The notes under the pieces are model-generated. The model was not told the origin of the DNA and ran no database searches. It saw only the letters and a list, made by a program, of their open reading frames with translations. The translations under genes and the position numbers were made by a program. Positions 13,698 through 23,721 of a stretch of 64,000 nucleotides of DNA are shown here, piece after piece. The stretch is from Rhodobacteraceae bacterium HLUCCO18 (lineage in GTDB: Bacteria > Pseudomonadota > Alphaproteobacteria > Rhodobacterales > Rhodobacteraceae). The stretch covers positions 66,975 through 130,974 of the forward strand of contig LJSY01000001.1 of the NCBI GenBank assembly GCA_001314805.1. Direction: 5' to 3'. Numbering within the stretch: the first letter of the stretch is position 1; every line of letters starts with the position of its first letter.

Positions 13698-15218
13698 TCA
13701 GCCCACCGACCCTTCAAGACTGATCGCCACGAGCTGTTGCGCCTCCATGGCGAACTCCATCGGCAGGGCCTGCAGAACCTCGCGGCAGAACCCGTTGACG
13801 ACCAGCGCCACGGCCTCCTCCTCGTCCATGCCGCGGCTCCGGCAATAGAAGAGCTGGTCGTCGTCGACCTTGGAGGTCGTCGCCTCATGCTCCACCCGGC
13901 TCGAGTTGTTCTTGACCTCGATATAGGGAACCGTGTGCGCCCCGCATTTGTCGCCGATCAGAAGGCTGTCGCATTGCGTGTAGTTGCGGCTTTCCTTCGC
14001 CTTGGGGTGCATCGACACGAGCCCGCGATAGGTGTTCTGCGCGCGCCCCGCGCTGATGCCCTTCGACACGATCCGCGATTTCGTGCGCTTGCCCAGATGC
14101 ACCATCTTGGTGCCGGTGTCGGCCTGCTGGGCGTTGTTGGCGATGGCGATGGAGTAGAACTCCCCCTGGCTGTCGTCGCCGCGCAGGATGCAAGACGGGT
14201 ATTTCCACGTGATCGCGGAGCCGGTTTCCACCTGCGTCCACATCACCTTGGACCGGTCGCCCCGGCAATCGGCGCGCTTGGTGACGAAATTGTAGATGCC
14301 GCCACGGCCTTCCTCGTCGCCCGGGTACCAGTTCTGCACGGTCGAATACTTGATCTCGGCATCGTCGAGCGCCACCAGTTCCACCACGGCCGCGTGCAGC
14401 TGGTGCGTGTCGCGCTGCGGCGCGGTGCAGCCTTCGAGGTAGCTCACGTAGCTGCCCTTGTCGGCGATGATCAGCGTGCGCTCGAACTGGCCCGTGTTCT
14501 CGGCATTGATCCGGAAATAGGTCGACAGCTCCATCGGGCAGCGCACGCCCGGCGGCACGTAGACGAAGGACCCGTCCGAGAACACGGCCGAGTTGAGCGT
14601 CGCGAAGAAATTGTCGGTGATCGGAACGACCGAACCGAGGTATTTCTTCACCAGGTCGGGATGCTTCTGGATCGCCTCGGAGATCGAGCAGAATATCACG
14701 CCCGCCTTCTCCAGCTCCGCCTGGAAGGTGGTGCCCACGGACACGCTGTCGAAGACCGCGTCGACGGCGACCTTGCGGCCTTCCGGGGCCATGTCCTCGG
14801 CACCCTCGACCCCGGCCAGGATCATCTGTTCCTTCAGCGGAATGCCCAGCTTCTCATAGGTGCGCAGAAGCGCCGGATCGACATCGTCCAGCGACTTGGG
14901 CTTCTCGCTCATGCTCTTGGGGCGGGCATAGTAATACTGGCTCTGGTAGTCGATGGGCGGGTAGTTCACCATCGCCCATTCGGGCTCATCCATCTGCTTC
15001 CAGCGCTTGAACGCCTGCAGACGCCAGTCGGTCATCCACTCCGGTTCGCCGTTCTTGTCCGAGATCAGGCGAACGATATCCTCGTTCACGCCCTTGGGGG
15101 CGTAATCCATCTCGATCTCGGTTTCCCAGCCGTACTTGTACTTGCCGCCGAGTGCCTTGACGGCCTCGACCGTCTCGCGTTCGACGCCTTCGCGAACTTC
15201 CGTATCAAGTGCGGTCAT
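13698..15218 (-). CDS. sufB: Fe-S cluster assembly protein SufB
   Basis: About 506 residues, scaffold subunit of SufBC2D. Typical features: N-terminal [35 protein letters not shown], central [32 protein letters not shown], and a C-terminal core with [20 protein letters not shown], a segment that includes the conserved cysteine of the sulfur-transfer tunnel. ATG at 15218 is preceded by a strong AAGGAGG. It lies 143 bp after the cysteine desulfurase gene. Confidence 0.97.
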   Translation of the reverse strand: MTALDTEVREGVERETVEAVKALGGKYKYGWETEIEMDYAPKGVNEDIVRLISDKNGEPEWMTDWRLQAFKRWKQMDEPEWAMVNYPPIDYQSQYYYARPKSMSEKPKSLDDVDPALLRTYEKLGIPLKEQMILAGVEGAEDMAPEGRKVAVDAVFDSVSVGTTFQAELEKAGVIFCSISEAIQKHPDLVKKYLGSVVPITDNFFATLNSAVFSDGSFVYVPPGVRCPMELSTYFRINAENTGQFERTLIIADKGSYVSYLEGCTAPQRDTHQLHAAVVELVALDDAEIKYSTVQNWYPGDEEGRGGIYNFVTKRADCRGDRSKVMWTQVETGSAITWKYPSCILRGDDSQGEFYSIAIANNAQQADTGTKMVHLGKRTKSRIVSKGISAGRAQNTYRGLVSMHPKAKESRNYTQCDSLLIGDKCGAHTVPYIEVKNNSSRVEHEATTSKVDDDQLFYCRSRGMDEEEAVALVVNGFCREVLQALPMEFAMEAQQLVAISLEGSVG

Positions 15219-15361
15219 CAATACCTCCTTGGTGCCGGGATGCCCGGCCCGTTTCGGTCGCGGTCGCGGGACCGCTTCGTTTCCATTCGGATGGTCGCCC
15301 ACCCGGTCCTGTTCAGCGGCCCTGTCGCCCTCGCGGCGCCGGCCCCCTTGTCGGACCGGGT

Positions 15362-16411
15362 CTATGCCGCGCGCGCACGGAAGCGGTCATGGGCCGCTCC
15401 CCAGGCCTCGGCGAAGGCGCGCACCTCCGCTTCGGTCGTGTCGGGCCCGAGCGAGACGCGGATGGCGCATGCCGCCGCTTTCTCGTCGAGGCCCATCGCG
15501 GTCAAGACGTCGCTCGACCGGACCTTCCCCGATGAACAGGCCGAACCCGCGGAGATCGCGAAACCGGCCAGGTCCATCTGCATCACCTGCGTCTCCCCCT
15601 TCCAGCCGGGCGTGACCAGGCAGGAGGTGTTCGGAAGACGCGGTACGCCTTGCCCGACAAAAATAGTCTCTTTTGCCCGGGGTTCCAGAGTCTTTTCTAG
15701 AATATTTCTAAGTTTCTCGACGCGGTCCCAAGTACCGTTCTCAACATCCTGTAGGCTTGCCTGTGCTGCCACACCAAATCCTGCAATGCCGATCAGGTTC
15801 TCCGTGCCCGACCGCCGCCCCATCTCCTGCCCGCCGCCACGGATGCGCGCGGTCATGTCCAGCCCGCGGCGCAGGATCAGCGCCCCGATTCCCTTCGGCC
15901 CACCGATCTTGTGGGCCGAGATCAGCGCCATATCGATGCCCGACCAGTCGAAGGCCATGGGCAGTTTCCCGAAGGCTTGCGTCCAGTCGCTGACGGCCAG
16001 CCCCTCGGGCAGGTCCTGCAAGATGCCGGTCTCCGAATTGGCCGCCTGAAGCGTGGAGGCCGCCGGCTCCGTCACGGCCACCGCGCCATCGGGGGAAACG
16101 GGCAGGTCCTCCGCCACCCAGACGCGCACCGCGTCATGCTCGATCGCCGCGCCATGCAGCCCGCGTCCGGCCAGCGCCAGCGCCGCGGCCTCCGTCGCGC
16201 CGGATACGAACACGATATCGGCCGCCTGCGCGCCCGCGGCCTGCGCGATCTGCGCCCGCGCCCGCTCCATCAGCGCCTTGGCCGCGCGCCCCTCGGCATG
16301 GACGGAGGACGGGTTGCCCACCATGTCCATCGCCTCGATCATGGCGGCGCGCGCCTCCGCCCGCAGCGGCATCGTCGCGTTGTGATCGAGATAGACGCGC
16401 GCCCTGCTCAC
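15362..16411 (-). CDS. cysteine desulfurase, NifS/IscS (class I) type
   Basis: About 349 residues, shorter than the roughly 400 of E. coli IscS. N-terminal [37 protein letters not shown] lysine in [15 protein letters not shown] and active-site cysteine in [15 protein letters not shown], the long-loop type typical of class I enzymes. The start is GTG at 16411, with GGGGACC upstream and no ATG in a sensible position. It lies between iscR and sufB. The operon therefore encodes two desulfurases of different classes, this one and SufS. Confidence 0.92.
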   Translation of the reverse strand: MSRARVYLDHNATMPLRAEARAAMIEAMDMVGNPSSVHAEGRAAKALMERARAQIAQAAGAQAADIVFVSGATEAAALALAGRGLHGAAIEHDAVRVWVAEDLPVSPDGAVAVTEPAASTLQAANSETGILQDLPEGLAVSDWTQAFGKLPMAFDWSGIDMALISAHKIGGPKGIGALILRRGLDMTARIRGGGQEMGRRSGTENLIGIAGFGVAAQASLQDVENGTWDRVEKLRNILEKTLEPRAKETIFVGQGVPRLPNTSCLVTPGWKGETQVMQMDLAGFAISAGSACSSGKVRSSDVLTAMGLDEKAAACAIRVSLGPDTTEAEVRAFAEAWGAAHDRFRARAA

Positions 16412-16481
16412 CGACGGGTCCCCTTCATCTTTCCAAAAATACGCATTCCGACGTCGACACCCGTGATGCCGCCTGTCGGTC

Positions 16482-16943
16482 TCACGCTTCGTCCACAACC
16501 TCGAAAAGCGTCGGCACCGCCGGGCAAGGGGTCAGGTCGTTGCGCACCACGTCCGACAGGCGCGTCTGGTGCAGGAACACGTAGACATGCGCGCTGAGGC
16601 TTTCCCAGAGCCGGTTCGTCATGCTCTGCGCCCGGCTGCCCGATTGCGCGCCGGTCGCGCTGGCGCCCTTGTGCATCGCGTCCACCATCTCGTCGACGGC
16701 GGCGAAGACCTCCACCACCCGGATGTCGGAGGCCGGCCGCGCGAGGCAGTACCCCCCGCCCGGACCCCGTACCGACGTCACCAGACCGGCGCGCCGGAGC
16801 TTCACGAAAAGCTGTTCCAGATAGGGCAGCGAGATGTTCTGACGCCTGGCCAGTTCCGACAGCGCGCTCAATTCTCCGTCGGGAAGCATGGCAAGGTCCG
16901 TCATCGCGACCATGGCGTAGCGGCCCTTGGTGGACAGTTTCAT
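16482..16943 (-). CDS. iscR: Rrf2-family regulator IscR, Rhodobacterales type
   Basis: About 153 residues. The N-terminal winged helix MKLSTKGRYAMVAMTDLAML and GSVRGPGGGY-like wing (SVRGPGGGYCLARPASDI) are typical Rrf2/IscR. The three-cysteine Fe-S motif of E. coli IscR (around residues 92-104) is absent: the linker reads VDAMHKGASATGAQSG without cysteine, and only two cysteines exist in the protein (GGYC and TPCPAV). From memory of the literature, Rhodobacter sphaeroides IscR also lacks this triad yet binds a cluster. First gene of the suf operon, so probably autoregulated. ATG 16943 follows GGGGAGA. Confidence 0.9.
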   Translation of the reverse strand: MKLSTKGRYAMVAMTDLAMLPDGELSALSELARRQNISLPYLEQLFVKLRRAGLVTSVRGPGGGYCLARPASDIRVVEVFAAVDEMVDAMHKGASATGAQSGSRAQSMTNRLWESLSAHVYVFLHQTRLSDVVRNDLTPCPAVPTLFEVVDEA

Positions 16944-17121
16944 CGCATTCTCCCCGGCAAGACACGGGTGACGGGCCCGGACCAATTGACCTTTGCGCCA
17001 TTGGCGCTTAACTGCGGAGCGGTTCGGAAGGTGCCGCCATCCGGACCTGAATGGTACTAGGCAGCGACAGGGCCCGCGTCAAGAAATCGTGGCCCATGAT
17101 CCATACGCGAGGGAGACCCGG

Positions 17122-17775
17122 ATGCCCGAGGTGATTTTCCCCGGTCCAGAAGGCCGGCTTGAAGGACGTTATCACCCGCAGAAGGCCAAGGACGCCCCGA
17201 TCGCGATCATCTTGCACCCGCACCCGCAATTCGGCGGCACGATGAACAACCGCGTCGTCTACAACCTGCATTACGCCTTTCACCAGATGGGCTTTACCGT
17301 GCTGCGGTTCAACTTCCGCGGCGTGGGCCGGTCCCAGGGCGAATACGACCAGGGCATCGGCGAGCTTTCCGACGCGGCCTCGGCGCTCGACTACCTTCAG
17401 TCGCTCAACCCCAATGCCAAGCATTGCTGGGTGGCGGGATTTTCCTTCGGCGCGTGGATCGGCATGCAGCTTCTGATGCGCCGGCCCGAGATCACCGGCT
17501 TCATCTCGGTCTCGCCGCCGGCGAACATGTACGATTTTTCCTTCCTCGCCCCCTGCCCGGCCTCCGGCCTCATCATCAACGGCACCAACGACCGCTTCGC
17601 CAAGCCGCAGGACACGCGCATCCTCGTCGACAAGCTGCACGAGCAGAAGGGCATCACCATCACCCACGAGGAGATGGAAGGCGCCGGGCATTTCTTCGAG
17701 GACCCGCACATGGACCCGATGATCGAAAGCGTGCAGACCTATGTTCGCCGCCGACTGACGGAAACCACCCGATGA
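17122..17775 (+). CDS. alpha/beta hydrolase, divergent from iscR
   Basis: About 217 residues, cytoplasmic. Alpha/beta-hydrolase fold: HPHPQFGGTMNNRVV after strand 3, NFRGVGRSQG, nucleophile serine in AGFSFGAWIG, probable acid Asp in NGTNDRF and catalytic His in GAGHFFEDP. This matches the conserved bacterial family annotated as alpha/beta hydrolase beside suf genes; substrate unknown. ATG at 17122 with GAGGGAGA upstream fits better than the open extension to 16993. It is transcribed away from iscR, so the 178-bp gap carries both promoters. Confidence 0.88.
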   Translation: MPEVIFPGPEGRLEGRYHPQKAKDAPIAIILHPHPQFGGTMNNRVVYNLHYAFHQMGFTVLRFNFRGVGRSQGEYDQGIGELSDAASALDYLQSLNPNAKHCWVAGFSFGAWIGMQLLMRRPEITGFISVSPPANMYDFSFLAPCPASGLIINGTNDRFAKPQDTRILVDKLHEQKGITITHEEMEGAGHFFEDPHMDPMIESVQTYVRRRLTETTR

Positions 17776-17788
17776 CCGTGAGCGCCCC

Positions 17789-18082
17789 ATGAGCTACTAC
17801 GCCGATCTGATCGACAAGCTGGCCGTGGACGTTCTCAAGGCCGCCGAGGAGCTGGACGACGACCGCCTCGCCGAGACCATCGCGCAGGCGATCGGGGCCT
17901 CGTCGCCAACCACGGAAGAATTGTTCCGGACCGCCGTGCGCATCCGCATGGCCGAGGCGCGCGCGCGCCGGATGCTCGAGGACAAGCTGGCGGCCCATCG
18001 GCGCAGCGCGTCCCACGGTATCGCGGCGGACGGCGGGACGGACCCCGCGCCCGGTCCGGGCGCGCAGGGTCACGGCACCTAG
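17789..18082 (+). CDS. small conserved-looking hypothetical protein
   Basis: 97 residues: a helical first two thirds (MSYYADLIDKLAVDVLKAAE, then charged helices ending RMLEDKLAAHRR) and a low-complexity Gly/Pro tail. It follows the hydrolase gene by 13 bp on the same strand and is probably co-transcribed. No family recognised. Its stop codon overlaps that of the converging aminotransferase gene within CTAG. Confidence 0.6.
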   Translation: MSYYADLIDKLAVDVLKAAEELDDDRLAETIAQAIGASSPTTEELFRTAVRIRMAEARARRMLEDKLAAHRRSASHGIAADGGTDPAPGPGAQGHGT

Positions 18083-19458
18083 ATCAGGCCGAGGCTCCGG
18101 GCGTCGGCAGCCGTCCGGTCGAGCGCGATCCGCGCCCGCTCCACCAGCATGTCGGCCTCTTCATGGCTGAGGATCAGCGGCGGCGACACGACCATCCGGT
18201 CGCCCACCGCGCGCATCACCAGACCGGCCGCGATGGAATGCTCGCGGCAGACCAGGCCCATCTCGGCCTTTTCGGGAAAGGGCCGGCGCGCGTCCTTGTC
18301 GGCGCAGAGCTGGAGCGCCCCCATCAGCCCCGTCATGACCGCCTCACCCACGACCGGGTGATCGGCCAGTGCGCACCAGCGCTCCTTCAGGTAGGGGCCG
18401 ATATCGTCCGCCACGCGGTCGGGCAGGCCCTCGCCCTCGAGGATATCGAGATTGGCGAGCGCCGCCGCGGCCGCCGCCGGATGGCCGGAATAGGTGTAGC
18501 CGTGGGTGAATTCCTCGCCCCTGGCGACCAGCACCTCGGCGATCCGGTCCGACACCGCGACCGCGCCCATCGGCACGTAGCCCGAGGTCAGCGCCTTGGC
18601 CATGGTCATGAAATCGGGTTCCGTGCCGTAGGTCTGGCAGCCGAACCACGACCCCGTGCGCCCGAAGCCGCAGATCACCTCGTCCGAGACCATGAGCACG
18701 CCGCGCTCCTTCAGACCCGCCCAGAGCGCGGGCCAGTAGCTGTCGGGTGGCACGATCACCCCGCCCGCGCCCATGACGGGCTCGGCGATGAAGGCCGCCA
18801 CGCGCTCGACCCCGATCCCGTCGATCAGGGACAGGGTGTCGCGTGCGACCTTGGCCCCGAACGCCTCGGGGCTCAGGTCGCCGCCCTCCGCCCACCAGGC
18901 CGGGCGCGGCGCGTGAAAGATGTTGCCCACGGGCAGGCCCGCCTGCCGGTGCATCGCGTCGAAGCCGCCGACGCTGGTCGCCGCCACGGTGGAGCCATGA
19001 TAAGCCCCCCGGCGCGAGACGATGACGTTGCGCCCCGGTTTCTCCCGCAACTGCCAATAGTAGGAGACGAGCCGGATCACGGTGTCGATCGCCTCGGACC
19101 CCGACGAGCAGTAGAAGAAGCGGTTGAACTGCGCCGGCGTCAGGGTGGCCAGCCGCTCGGACAGCGCGGCCACCGGCGGGTGCGTGGACTGGAAGAAGGT
19201 GTTGTAGAACGGCAGCTCGCGCATCTGGGCCGCGACCGCGTCGACGATGCTGTCGCGCCCGTACCCCACGGCGGTGCACCAAAGCCCCGCCATCCCGTCG
19301 AGGATGCGGTTGCCCTCGCCGTCGGTCAGCCACACGCCCTTGGCCCCGGTGATCACCCGCGCGCCCTTCACGTTGAGCTCACGCGTGTTGGTGAAGGGAT
19401 GGATGTGATGCGCGGCGTCGAGCGCGCGGATCTCGGTCATGGTCTTGGAACTGGTCAT
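18079..19458 (-). CDS. class III aminotransferase (omega-amino acid:pyruvate type)
   Basis: 459 residues, PLP-dependent. The family start HIHPFTNTRELNVKGARVIT, PLP site lysine in MAKALTSGYVPMGAV, VMVSDEVICGFGRTG-like segment (LMVSDEVICGFGRTGSWFG) and THGYTYSGHPAAAAAALANL are those of the aspartate aminotransferase family III subgroup using beta-alanine, taurine, GABA or other omega-amines with pyruvate. Substrate not decidable. GGGAGAA precedes ATG 19458. It is the last gene of a run with tctCBA, an SDR and an FAD monooxygenase. Confidence 0.92.
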   Translation of the reverse strand: MTSSKTMTEIRALDAAHHIHPFTNTRELNVKGARVITGAKGVWLTDGEGNRILDGMAGLWCTAVGYGRDSIVDAVAAQMRELPFYNTFFQSTHPPVAALSERLATLTPAQFNRFFYCSSGSEAIDTVIRLVSYYWQLREKPGRNVIVSRRGAYHGSTVAATSVGGFDAMHRQAGLPVGNIFHAPRPAWWAEGGDLSPEAFGAKVARDTLSLIDGIGVERVAAFIAEPVMGAGGVIVPPDSYWPALWAGLKERGVLMVSDEVICGFGRTGSWFGCQTYGTEPDFMTMAKALTSGYVPMGAVAVSDRIAEVLVARGEEFTHGYTYSGHPAAAAAALANLDILEGEGLPDRVADDIGPYLKERWCALADHPVVGEAVMTGLMGALQLCADKDARRPFPEKAEMGLVCREHSIAAGLVMRAVGDRMVVSPPLILSHEEADMLVERARIALDRTAADARSLGLI

Positions 19459-19530
19459 GTCGGTTCTCCCGGGACTCGAAACCTCCCGTTTCGCCCAAGA
19501 TGTGTCGCGTTTTCCGGGCGGATGCCAGCC

Positions 19531-20811
19531 CTAAGCGGCACCCACGCGTGCCCCCGGCGGGATCGTCGGCGGCGCGGCGTTCAGCCGGTCGATGGCAAAG
19601 CCCGCCGCGGCCTTGTAGCCCGCGATGAAGGCCGCCCGTTCCTCGGGCGGGATCACCGTGTCGATATCGTCGAACACCCCGGCACAGCGGTCGTCCACGA
19701 TGTCGAGCAGGCCGAAGGGCCCCGCGTTGCGGTTGCGCAGCACAAGCTCCGACACCGGCCCGCAAAGCTCGGCGTCATAAGCCGAGAGCGCCCCGGGACC
19801 GACGCCATGCGCCAGCATCTTCGCCCCGATCACACGCGCATCGACGATGGCCTGGCTCGCGCCATTGGAGCCCGTGGGATACATCGCGTGCGCCGCGTCC
19901 CCCATCAGCGCCACGCGCCCCTCGACCCATGCGGGCACCGGGTCGCGGTCGATCATCGGGTTCATCCACGCCGCCCCACTCGCCGCAAGAAGCGCGGGCA
20001 CGTCCAGCCAGGGGTAGCGGAAAGCCTCGAAATGATGGACGAAATCGCCGATCTCCGCCGGTTCGAACCAGCGTTCGCCGCTCCAGCCCCCGGTGCTGTC
20101 GACGGTGACCTCCGCGATCCAGTTGATCAGGGCGCGGCCCTCCGCGTCCGGGTGGGAGATCGGGTAGATCACCATGCGCTGCCGCCCGGTGCCAAGCCCC
20201 ACGAAGGACGACCCGGTGCGCAAGGGCCGCGCCCGCACCGTGCCGCGCCACATCAGCGCGCCGCCCCAGTGGATCGGGCCCTGATCGGGGTGCATCTGCG
20301 CCCGGATCGCCGAATGAATGCCGTCCGCCCCGATCAGGAGCGCGCCGCGCGCCTCGGAGTGCCTGCCGTCCGCCCGCGACAGGTGCAGCGTCACGCCGTC
20401 CGCGTCCTGCGCATAGCCCTGCGCCCGCGCGCCCGTGACCACGGCCCCCTCGCCCAGCCGGTCGCGCACCGCCTGATGAAGCGCCATGTGGAACGCCCCG
20501 CGATGAACGGCGTATTGCGGCCAGCGGTAACCCGCCTCGATCCCGCGCGGCTCGGCGTGGATGTCGTTGCCGTTCAGCCCCACCAGCGCCCATTCCCGCG
20601 CGGGCAGGCCGACGCGGTCCAGCACTTCCGCACCCAGCCCGAGGTCGAACAACTCCCGGACCGCGTTCGGTTGCAGGTTGATCCCCACGCCCAGCGGCCG
20701 GATCTCGGAGGCCGCCTCGTAGACGCGGGCCTGCACGCCGATCTGATGCAGGGTAAGCGCAAGGCTCAGCCCCGCGATCCCGCCGCCGGCGATGAGGACC
20801 TCGCCCGCCAC
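19531..20811 (-). CDS. FAD-dependent aromatic-ring monooxygenase
   Basis: 426 residues, group A flavoprotein hydroxylase. FAD Rossmann motif LIAGGGIAGLSLALTL at the N terminus, central DG motif LLIGADGIHSAIR and the second FAD motif ALMGDAAHAMYPTGSNGASQ. The substrate may be a hydroxylated or amino aromatic acid but cannot be fixed. It lies 3 bases after the SDR stop, so the two are coupled. The gene belongs to the tctCBA-SDR-monooxygenase-aminotransferase run. Confidence 0.9.
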   Translation of the reverse strand: MAGEVLIAGGGIAGLSLALTLHQIGVQARVYEAASEIRPLGVGINLQPNAVRELFDLGLGAEVLDRVGLPAREWALVGLNGNDIHAEPRGIEAGYRWPQYAVHRGAFHMALHQAVRDRLGEGAVVTGARAQGYAQDADGVTLHLSRADGRHSEARGALLIGADGIHSAIRAQMHPDQGPIHWGGALMWRGTVRARPLRTGSSFVGLGTGRQRMVIYPISHPDAEGRALINWIAEVTVDSTGGWSGERWFEPAEIGDFVHHFEAFRYPWLDVPALLAASGAAWMNPMIDRDPVPAWVEGRVALMGDAAHAMYPTGSNGASQAIVDARVIGAKMLAHGVGPGALSAYDAELCGPVSELVLRNRNAGPFGLLDIVDDRCAGVFDDIDTVIPPEERAAFIAGYKAAAGFAIDRLNAAPPTIPPGARVGAA

Positions 20812-20814
20812 GGC

Positions 20815-21582
20815 CTAGCGCGGCGCCAGCCGGATCGCGCCGTCGAGCCGCAGGACCGAGCCGTTCAGCATCGGGTTGTCGATGATGTGACCCACCAGCG
20901 ACGCATACTCCGCCGGATCGCCGAGGCGCGCGGGGAACGGGACCTGCGCGCCCAGGCTGTCCTGCACCTCCTGCGGCAGGCCCTCGAGCATGGGCGTCAG
21001 GAACAGCCCCGGCGCGATGGCGGCCACGCGCACCCCCTTGTCGGCGAGGTCCCGCGCCATGGGCAGCGTCAGGCCCACGACGCCGCCCTTCGACGCCGCG
21101 TAGGCCACCTGCCCCACCTGCCCCTCATAGGCCGCGACGGAGGCCGTGTTGACGATCACGCCGCGCGTGCCATCCGCGTCCACGGGCTCGGCCGCCACCA
21201 TGCGCGCGGCGGCCTGGCTGGCGAGGTTGAAGGTGCCGATCAGGTTGATGGCAATGGTTTTCGCGAAGAGGTCCGGGTCGTGGGCTTCCCCGCGCGAGAC
21301 GGTCTTGGCCCCCGGCGCTATGCCGGCACAGCTGACCGCGACGCGGATGGTGCCGAGATCGGCGGCGACATGCGCGATGGCCCCCGCGACGGCGCCCGGA
21401 TCGGTCACGTCGACGGCGTAGAACCGGCCACCCACGTCCCGCGCCACGGCCTCGCCCGCCTCCGCGTTGAGGTCGAAGATCGCGGGAACCATGCCGCGCG
21501 CGGCCAGCGCCCGCGCGGTCGCTTCGCCCAGCCCCGACGCGGCCCCCGAAATGACGGCCACCTCACCCTCGAACAACGCCAT
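20815..21582 (-). CDS. SDR, 3-hydroxyacyl-CoA dehydrogenase (HSD10-like)
   Basis: 255 residues, classical SDR: GAASGLGEATARAL cofactor loop, NAG equivalent SCAGIAPG, catalytic Ser in NTASVAAYEGQ and YAASK (Tyr and Lys). The overall pattern (AYEGQVGQVAYAASKGGVVG, APGLFLTPMLEGLP) is that of type II 3-hydroxyacyl-CoA or 3-hydroxy-2-methylbutyryl-CoA dehydrogenases. Probably NAD-dependent beta-oxidation of an acyl-CoA made by the same operon. A strong GAGGGAGG precedes ATG. Confidence 0.9.
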   Translation of the reverse strand: MALFEGEVAVISGAASGLGEATARALAARGMVPAIFDLNAEAGEAVARDVGGRFYAVDVTDPGAVAGAIAHVAADLGTIRVAVSCAGIAPGAKTVSRGEAHDPDLFAKTIAINLIGTFNLASQAAARMVAAEPVDADGTRGVIVNTASVAAYEGQVGQVAYAASKGGVVGLTLPMARDLADKGVRVAAIAPGLFLTPMLEGLPQEVQDSLGAQVPFPARLGDPAEYASLVGHIIDNPMLNGSVLRLDGAIRLAPR

Positions 21583-21648
21583 GTCTGCCTCCCTCGGACA
21601 TTCCCGCCTCGGGATAGCGCCGGGGGCGGCGCAGGTCCAGACGCGTGA

Positions 21649-23169
21649 TCAATCGCCGTCGGCCACGCCCTCGGCCCGCTTGCGCGCCCGCCGCGCCCGA
21701 TAGCTCGGCAGAAGCACGAGCAGCAGCGCCATCACCAGAAGCGCCAGTGTCATGGGCCGTTCCAGCACGAAGCCGACTCCCTGGTAAAGCTGCATCGAGC
21801 GGGAGAAATTATCCTCCAGCATGGTGCCGAGGATGAAACCGATCAGGAGCGGCGCCAGCGGGTAATCGGCGAAGCGAAGGATCGTCGCCACCACGCCGAG
21901 ACCCACCAGGATCAGAAGCTCGGTGGCGTTGTTCTGGCCGATATACGCGCCCATCAGCGTGAAGAACAGGATGAAGGGGATCAGGTATTCGCGCGGGATC
22001 GTGAGAATCTTGGCGATATAGGGAATGAGCGGCAGGTTCAGGATCAGCAGGACGAGATTGCCGATGAACATCGAGATGATGACCGCCCAGAAGATCTCGG
22101 GCGTGTCCGTCATCAACCGCGGCCCCGGCGTCACGTTCAGCGCGATCAGCGCGCCGAGCAGGATCGCGGTGGTCCCGGACCCCGGAATGCCCAGCGTCAG
22201 CAGCGGCACGAAGGACCCGGTGCAGGCGGCGTTGTTGGCGGTTTCCGGCGCGGCCAGTCCCTTGACCGAGCCCTTGCCGAATTCCTTCTGCTCCTCGGGC
22301 GAGGCGAGGTTGCGTTCCACCGCGTAGCCGAGGAAGGACGCGATCGTCGCCCCCGCCCCCGGCAGCACCCCGATGAAGAAGCCCTGCACCGACTGCCGCC
22401 CGATCACCGGCATCATCGCGCGGCCCTCCGCGCGGGAAAACCGCAGGCCGGTGATCTTGTTCGATCCACCCTCGCCATTCGTGCCCCGCGCGGGATTGAG
22501 GACAAGGAACATGGCCTCGGGCAGCGCGAACATGGCCATGGCCAGCGTGATGAAGGAAATCCCCGATTGCAGGTCCATCAGCCCCAGCGTGAAGCGCGGC
22601 ATGCTGAAAAGCGCGCCTTCGCCCACGGTGGCCAGCATCAGGCCAAGCATCGTCATCATCAGCGCCTTGGCCACCTGCCCCGTGCCCGCGAAGGCCGCAA
22701 TGGCCGATAGCCCGACGACCATGAGCGCGAAATACTCGGCCGAATGGAACAGGAGCGCCACGGTCGACAGCGCCGGCGCGAAGACCATCAGGAGGATCGC
22801 GCCGATCGTGCCGCCCGCGAAACTGGCCACGGCGGCGATGGTCAGGGCCTTGCCCGCCTGCCCCTTCTGCGCCATCGGGTAGCCGTCGAAACTGGTCGCG
22901 ACCGTGCCCGCGACGCCCGGCGCGTTCAGCAGGATCGAGGAGGTCGAGCCCCCGAAGATCGCGCCGTAATAGACGCCCGCCAGCAGGATCAGCGCCGCCG
23001 CCGGATCGCCCAGCGTGATCGCCACGGGGATCATGATCGCGATGATCGACATCGGCCCGAGCCCCGGCAGCATGCCGATGAAGGTGCCGATGAGGCAGCC
23101 GGCGACCACCATCAGGAGGTTCTGGAGCGAAAAGGCCGCCGTCAGCCCGATCATGATGCCTTCAAGCAT
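21649..23169 (-). CDS. tctA: tripartite tricarboxylate transporter, large permease TctA
   Basis: 506 residues with about 11-12 membrane spans. Hallmarks: GTFIGMLPGLGPMSIIAIMI, the GVYYGAIFGGSTSSILLNAPG block, and FFIGVLPGAGATIASFLGYA with its inverted-repeat topology, then LTLGIPGSGTTAILLGALI. It moves a carboxylate across the inner membrane with Na+ or H+, fed by the periplasmic TctC. It starts just after tctB. A long C-terminal arm ends in basic RARRARKRAEG. Confidence 0.95.
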   Translation of the reverse strand: MLEGIMIGLTAAFSLQNLLMVVAGCLIGTFIGMLPGLGPMSIIAIMIPVAITLGDPAAALILLAGVYYGAIFGGSTSSILLNAPGVAGTVATSFDGYPMAQKGQAGKALTIAAVASFAGGTIGAILLMVFAPALSTVALLFHSAEYFALMVVGLSAIAAFAGTGQVAKALMMTMLGLMLATVGEGALFSMPRFTLGLMDLQSGISFITLAMAMFALPEAMFLVLNPARGTNGEGGSNKITGLRFSRAEGRAMMPVIGRQSVQGFFIGVLPGAGATIASFLGYAVERNLASPEEQKEFGKGSVKGLAAPETANNAACTGSFVPLLTLGIPGSGTTAILLGALIALNVTPGPRLMTDTPEIFWAVIISMFIGNLVLLILNLPLIPYIAKILTIPREYLIPFILFFTLMGAYIGQNNATELLILVGLGVVATILRFADYPLAPLLIGFILGTMLEDNFSRSMQLYQGVGFVLERPMTLALLVMALLLVLLPSYRARRARKRAEGVADGD

Positions 23170-23172
23170 GGC

Positions 23173-23667
23173 TCAGGTCCCCATGAAGAACGGAAAGGGG
23201 CGCAGGAAGATGCCCAAAACTTCTTGTACAAGATACCAGACACAGCCGGTCGCAATCCCCGCGACCAACAGCATCCTCAGCCATTTGCGCTCTCCCAGGA
23301 CGGCGCTTCCGGCGAAAAGAAAGACGGTCGTCGACAAAAGGAAACCCGCCGGACGCAGCATCAGCGCATAGGCGACCATCAGCCCCAGCAGCATGAGCGC
23401 CTGGCCCAGCTTGTAGTCATGCAAGCGCCGATAATTGATGTCCGTGGCGGACGGTTCCTTCTCGGCCGAATGCGACTCCAGCCCGAACAGGACGACGAGG
23501 CCCACGATGATACCGAGGACCGACAGCACCTTTGGGAAGGTCGAGGGCCAGACCGGGTTGCGCTGCATGAAGGGCGGCAGAAGCTGGTCCATCGTGAAGA
23601 AGGCCAGATAGCCGTAGACGCAGCAGAACGTGATGAAGATCAGCGCGATCCAGCGATCCAGCGCCAT
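23173..23667 (-). CDS. tctB: tripartite tricarboxylate transporter, small permease TctB
   Basis: 164 residues with four hydrophobic segments (WIALIFITFCCVYGYLAFFT, VLSVLGIIVGLVVLFGLES, ALMLLGLMVAYALMLRPAG, LRMLLVAGIATGCVWYLVQE), the usual size and layout of TctB. It sits 3 bases before tctA and 117 bp after tctC, with a perfect stem-loop in that gap. Confidence 0.9.
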   Translation of the reverse strand: MALDRWIALIFITFCCVYGYLAFFTMDQLLPPFMQRNPVWPSTFPKVLSVLGIIVGLVVLFGLESHSAEKEPSATDINYRRLHDYKLGQALMLLGLMVAYALMLRPAGFLLSTTVFLFAGSAVLGERKWLRMLLVAGIATGCVWYLVQEVLGIFLRPFPFFMGT

Positions 23668-23721
23668 GGCGTCCCCTCCCCTTTATCGGTGCCGTGGAGG
23701 CAATGGGACGGCGGGGTCACC

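Noticed and set aside
13494-16049. 851-codon plus-strand open frame
   Set aside because: Antisense to sufB and the cysteine desulfurase; composition is that of a shadow frame.
16944-17121. Possible iron-box / IscR site in the iscR divergent region
   Set aside because: I could not match a consensus I trust, so no site is claimed.
18163-21648. 1161-codon open frame on the plus strand
   Set aside because: Antisense to three clear genes (aminotransferase, monooxygenase, SDR); Arg/His/Pro-rich with no motif, a typical high-GC shadow.
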